From Spirochaetaceae bacterium (GTDB lineage: Bacteria; Spirochaetota; Leptospiria; Leptospirales; Leptonemataceae): 64,000 nt of DNA. Below are positions 61,264-64,000 of the stretch, in pieces. The position numbers were made by a program, and so were the translations under genes. The DNA lies in contig PCBI01000005.1 in NCBI GenBank assembly GCA_002730875.1, forward strand, positions 806,001-870,000. Reading direction: 5' to 3'. Positions within the stretch are counted from its first letter, which is position 1. Each line of letters starts with the position of its first letter. The notes below the pieces were generated by a model. The model ran no database searches. It worked only from the letters and a program-made list of their open reading frames with translations, and was not told the DNA's origin.

Positions 61264-62253
61264 ATGAATTGTATCCGTACTATCTTTTTATTTTTGTGCT
61301 TATCAGCTTGCACCAAACATGGTGGCGACCAGAGCCTTGCTTTGATGGCGCTTCTGGGCTCTGCGGCTGCGGGTGATGGTTCCGGAACCTCTGTCAATGC
61401 TCATCCCTGCATACCTGTTGGATTAAGGCCGAATTGCGAGCTGAACCTGTCCATGGATGTCATCACCCTTGCAGGTTCTGGTTCGCGGGGGAATGCGGAT
61501 GGCACGGGTGCAGATGCATCTTTTGATTATCCCAGAGGATTGGGTACCGATGGCCGGAAGTTATACATTACGGAGTCAGCAAATCATGCAGTCCGTCGTC
61601 TGGACCTGGAGAGCACATTCGTGGAAACCCTGGCTGGCAGTGGCTCCAGCGGAGACTCGACGGGAATTGGCATGGCCGCCGAGTTCAATGTGCCCACGCG
61701 CACAACAACGGACGGCACATACGTGTATGTAGCAGATACCGGAAATCATCGCATCAAGAGGATTGACCCGGAGACGAAAGAAGTGGTTATCCTGGCTGGA
61801 TCAGGTTCCCCCGGAGGCGATGACGGTTTCGGTGAATTCGCTACCTTTGATGGTCCCAGAGGTATTACCACCGACGGAACCCATCTCTTCGTTGCCGATC
61901 AACAGGGCAATACAGTTCGACGCATAGATCTATCCACCCGACAGGTGATAACCTTTGCCGGCTCCGGTTCGTTCGCTACAACGGATGGGACAGGAACCAG
62001 CGCCGAGTTTAAATTTCCCAGAGATGTTACTACCGATGGAGAATATCTTTACGTTACAGATGGGGCCAACCTGATCCGGAGAATCCATATCGGTACGGCA
62101 GTGGTGGATACGATTGCGGGTACCGGATCGGAAGGCCACTCGGATGGTAATGGCACATCGGCTTCCTTTGATTTTCCGAACGGAATCACCACAGACGGCA
62201 CTTACCTTTACATCGCTGATTTTAAGAACCAGGTGATAAGAAGAATCGAATGA
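61264..62253 (+). CDS. NHL-repeat lipoprotein
   Basis: 329 residues. The signal sequence ends LCLSAC with Cys16 as the lipid anchor. After a low-complexity stretch, residues 66-329 form about five NHL-type units of roughly 53 residues, each with AGSGS, a short Gly/Asp loop, FxxPRGIxTDG, LYVADxxNxxIRRID. This suggests a beta-propeller exposed on the cell surface. Similar proteins are abundant in Leptospira. The repeats are clearly related to one another but not identical. An AT-rich promoter-like stretch precedes the ATG. It converges with the BCCT transporter gene, with a 21-base gap. Confidence 0.85.
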   Translation: MNCIRTIFLFLCLSACTKHGGDQSLALMALLGSAAAGDGSGTSVNAHPCIPVGLRPNCELNLSMDVITLAGSGSRGNADGTGADASFDYPRGLGTDGRKLYITESANHAVRRLDLESTFVETLAGSGSSGDSTGIGMAAEFNVPTRTTTDGTYVYVADTGNHRIKRIDPETKEVVILAGSGSPGGDDGFGEFATFDGPRGITTDGTHLFVADQQGNTVRRIDLSTRQVITFAGSGSFATTDGTGTSAEFKFPRDVTTDGEYLYVTDGANLIRRIHIGTAVVDTIAGTGSEGHSDGNGTSASFDFPNGITTDGTYLYIADFKNQVIRRIE

Positions 62254-62274
62254 TCCTGTTGTGACAATGCGGAA

Positions 62275-63792
62275 TCAGGTGGTTGAGTGACCCTTTGATT
62301 CGTCGCTTCGTAGTCCCCGATAAAGTGCCCATCCTGCGAATACCAGAAGCACTGCCATGGGAAGTCCGGAAGATAGTGAGGCCGTGCGAAGGGCCGAAAG
62401 CCCTCCGGCCATCAAGAGTGTAATAGCTACTCCGCCTTCGGCCAGGGCCCAGAATAATCGAAGCGCCCGGGGAGGATCAGGATTACCGCCCGATGTTACC
62501 ATGTCATCCACCAGCGATCCGCTGTCTGAGGACGTGATGAAGAAAATCGTAATCAAGAGTGTGGTTAGCACTGACATCCCGGACGTCACTGGATATGCCC
62601 TGAGCAGGGTATGCAGCGCCAGGGCCGGTTTGTCTGCTACTACTGTTGCCAGTTCATCGAGTCCGCCGTTGTAAGCTTCCAGCCCGGCCACACCGAAAAC
62701 AGACATCCAGAGTATCACCGCTGCCGTGGGAACCAGTAACACGCCGGCGATGTACTCACGCACGGTTCGACCTCTGGAAATCCGGGCGGTAAAAACCCCG
62801 ACAAAAGGCGACCAGGAAATCCACCAGCTCCAGTAGAACAGTGTGTAGTCCCTTTGCCACTGGCTGGTTTCGCCGGGGCGAATGAAGAAGCTGGTCTCCA
62901 GCAAATGCTGCAAGTAGACGCCCGTAGACGAGACCATGTTTTCAACGATCGAAAGTGTGGGCCCCATAACAAAAACGAACAGAAGAAGGGCGATGGCCAG
63001 AACCATATTGATTCGACTTAGAACCGAGATGCCGCTGTGCAGCCCCAGAAGAACCGAGGTAGTTGCGAAACCTGTAATGATGGTGATAAGCGCTACCTGG
63101 GTAGTTATGCTGAACTCCAAATCTGAAATCTGCGAAAGGCCCGCGTTGATCTGCTGCGCGCCGAATCCCAGGGAAGTGGCTACGCCAAACAGCGTGCCGA
63201 CTGTGCAAAGGATATCCGTACCATGCCCGATAGGTCCATAGATGCGATTCCCAATTAAGGGGTAGAGCATGGATCGGGGCGCCAACGGAAGTCCGCGGCG
63301 AAAATGAAAATAGGACAGGGAGAGACCCACAAGTACGTAAATGGCCCAGGGATGCAGACCCCAGTGGAAGAACGAATACATCAGTGCATTGGATCGGGCT
63401 CCGGAGTCCACGAGAGTTCTGGGCGGAGGCGAAAGCACATGCTGCATTGGTTCCACAACCCCGAAGAAAACCAGGCCGGTACCCATACCGGCAGCGAATA
63501 CCATGGTAAACCAGGCGAAAGGGGAAAACTCGGGTTTGCTATCCGGCGATCCCAGGCGAATAGCGCCGAAAGGACTGACCATCAAAAAAAGAACAAGGAA
63601 TAGCGCGCCCGCCGCGGTAAGGACAAAGAACCAGCCAAAATGAATCACAATCCATTGATGAACCACCGAGAAGCTTTCTCTGGCATGGTTGGTGGCCAGG
63701 GTTCCATACAGTAAAAATGCGATGATCATACCTGCCGAGCCATACCATACCGGCGGATTCATGTGATTCTGAAGTTTGCGAAGATACTTCAT
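62275..63792 (-). CDS. BCCT-family (betaine/choline/carnitine) transporter
   Basis: 505 residues from ATG 63792; the frame is open to a TTG at 63843, which I judge less likely. Twelve hydrophobic segments and family marks are seen: FSPFAWFTMVFAAGMGTGLVFFGVVEPM (the GMGxG loop), FFHWGLHPWAIYVLVGLSLSYF, DYTLFYWSWWISWSPFVGVFTARISRGRTVREYIAG (the Trp-rich substrate box), and ITSSDSGSLVDDMVTSGG. It imports a quaternary-amine osmolyte with Na+ or H+. In the GMGxG loop the sequence GMGTG is intact, as in Na+-coupled members. Confidence 0.9.
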   Translation of the reverse strand: MKYLRKLQNHMNPPVWYGSAGMIIAFLLYGTLATNHARESFSVVHQWIVIHFGWFFVLTAAGALFLVLFLMVSPFGAIRLGSPDSKPEFSPFAWFTMVFAAGMGTGLVFFGVVEPMQHVLSPPPRTLVDSGARSNALMYSFFHWGLHPWAIYVLVGLSLSYFHFRRGLPLAPRSMLYPLIGNRIYGPIGHGTDILCTVGTLFGVATSLGFGAQQINAGLSQISDLEFSITTQVALITIITGFATTSVLLGLHSGISVLSRINMVLAIALLLFVFVMGPTLSIVENMVSSTGVYLQHLLETSFFIRPGETSQWQRDYTLFYWSWWISWSPFVGVFTARISRGRTVREYIAGVLLVPTAAVILWMSVFGVAGLEAYNGGLDELATVVADKPALALHTLLRAYPVTSGMSVLTTLLITIFFITSSDSGSLVDDMVTSGGNPDPPRALRLFWALAEGGVAITLLMAGGLSALRTASLSSGLPMAVLLVFAGWALYRGLRSDESKGHSTT

Positions 63793-64000
63793 AGAAGCCT
63801 GGGCCTTTAGGGCCGATTCACCAGAGAAGCCGACTGAATGCAAATCCGCGATAGATGCGTAAGCCGGATGTTACCGGAGGCGAATCAATGCCAGGAACTG
63901 ACATTCACCGTTCAAGGTTAGCGTTTGCAGAAAGACCTTTCAAACAGCTTAAAGGTGGACAAAGAAAATGTCAAGGGCCAGGATCGGGTCTTCGGAATCA

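Noticed and set aside
1-64000. tRNA, rRNA, CRISPR, transposase or phage genes
   Set aside because: Looked for by eye on both strands and not found; short tRNAs or structured RNAs could still be missed without covariance-model searches.

Overview
The window looks like chromosomal DNA of a spirochaete of the order Leptospirales, probably outside the low-GC pathogenic Leptospira because the GC content is clearly above 50%. The evidence is a citramalate synthase very close to the Leptospira enzyme (55381-56934), a DUF1554-type lipoprotein, an NHL-repeat lipoprotein, several lipoproteins with loose spirochaetal lipoboxes, and a large membrane protein resembling a Leptospira putative glycosyltransferase family. 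I found no rRNA, tRNA, CRISPR array, IS element or phage gene.

The most striking region is 1-15773. A long plus-strand gene train encodes a GPH-type MFS transporter, a DUF5939-like nucleotide cyclase whose frame carries an in-frame TAG, a CarH/LitR-like B12-dependent MerR regulator, a COG2907 FAD oxidoreductase, a DUF1365 protein, a cyclopropane-fatty-acid-synthase-like enzyme, a small repeat protein, a photoactive yellow protein (PYP), an adenylate-forming ligase, a second small protein, a tyrosine ammonia-lyase, an SRPBCC protein and an exported protein. A second CFA-like methyltransferase and an SGNH-like protein are divergently transcribed. The gene set suggests one light-response unit. 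The ammonia-lyase would make p-coumarate, the ligase would activate it, and PYP would attach it to Cys86. The B12 regulator would provide a second photoreceptor controlling expression, and the FAD/DUF1365/CFA genes would modify membrane lipids. Two unrecognised small proteins, which share a C-terminal motif, sit on either side of PYP and the ligase.

15774-23434 holds an Mla-type lipid-transport operon (MlaF, MlaD, MlaE and a large repeat-rich envelope protein) on the minus strand, a GT-C-like membrane protein and an acyltransferase-3 protein. 23501-31968 has a carboxyltransferase followed by a paralogous acyltransferase, another large membrane protein, a TIGR01777 epimerase, a thioredoxin-like ferredoxin, a HAD phosphatase and a lipoprotein. 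31942-39434 is mostly minus strand: a GNAT acetyltransferase, SlyD, a histidine phosphatase, D-lactate dehydrogenase, an ABC-F ATPase with a hairpin-rich leader, and 3-hydroxyacyl-CoA dehydrogenase. The exception is one plus-strand lipoprotein.

39642-50456 includes an envelope barrel/coiled-coil protein with a TPR partner, a membrane-bound LuxR-type regulator divergent from a TolC-RND efflux pair that lacks a membrane-fusion gene, an HU-like protein and a CAP-ankyrin protein. 50543-64000 includes a quinone-oxidoreductase-like MDR protein, a deacetylase coupled to a GpsA-acyltransferase fusion, citramalate synthase, a SWIM-SNF2 helicase, two surface lipoproteins and a BCCT transporter. All functions are inferred from the sequence read by eye. 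No database search was possible.
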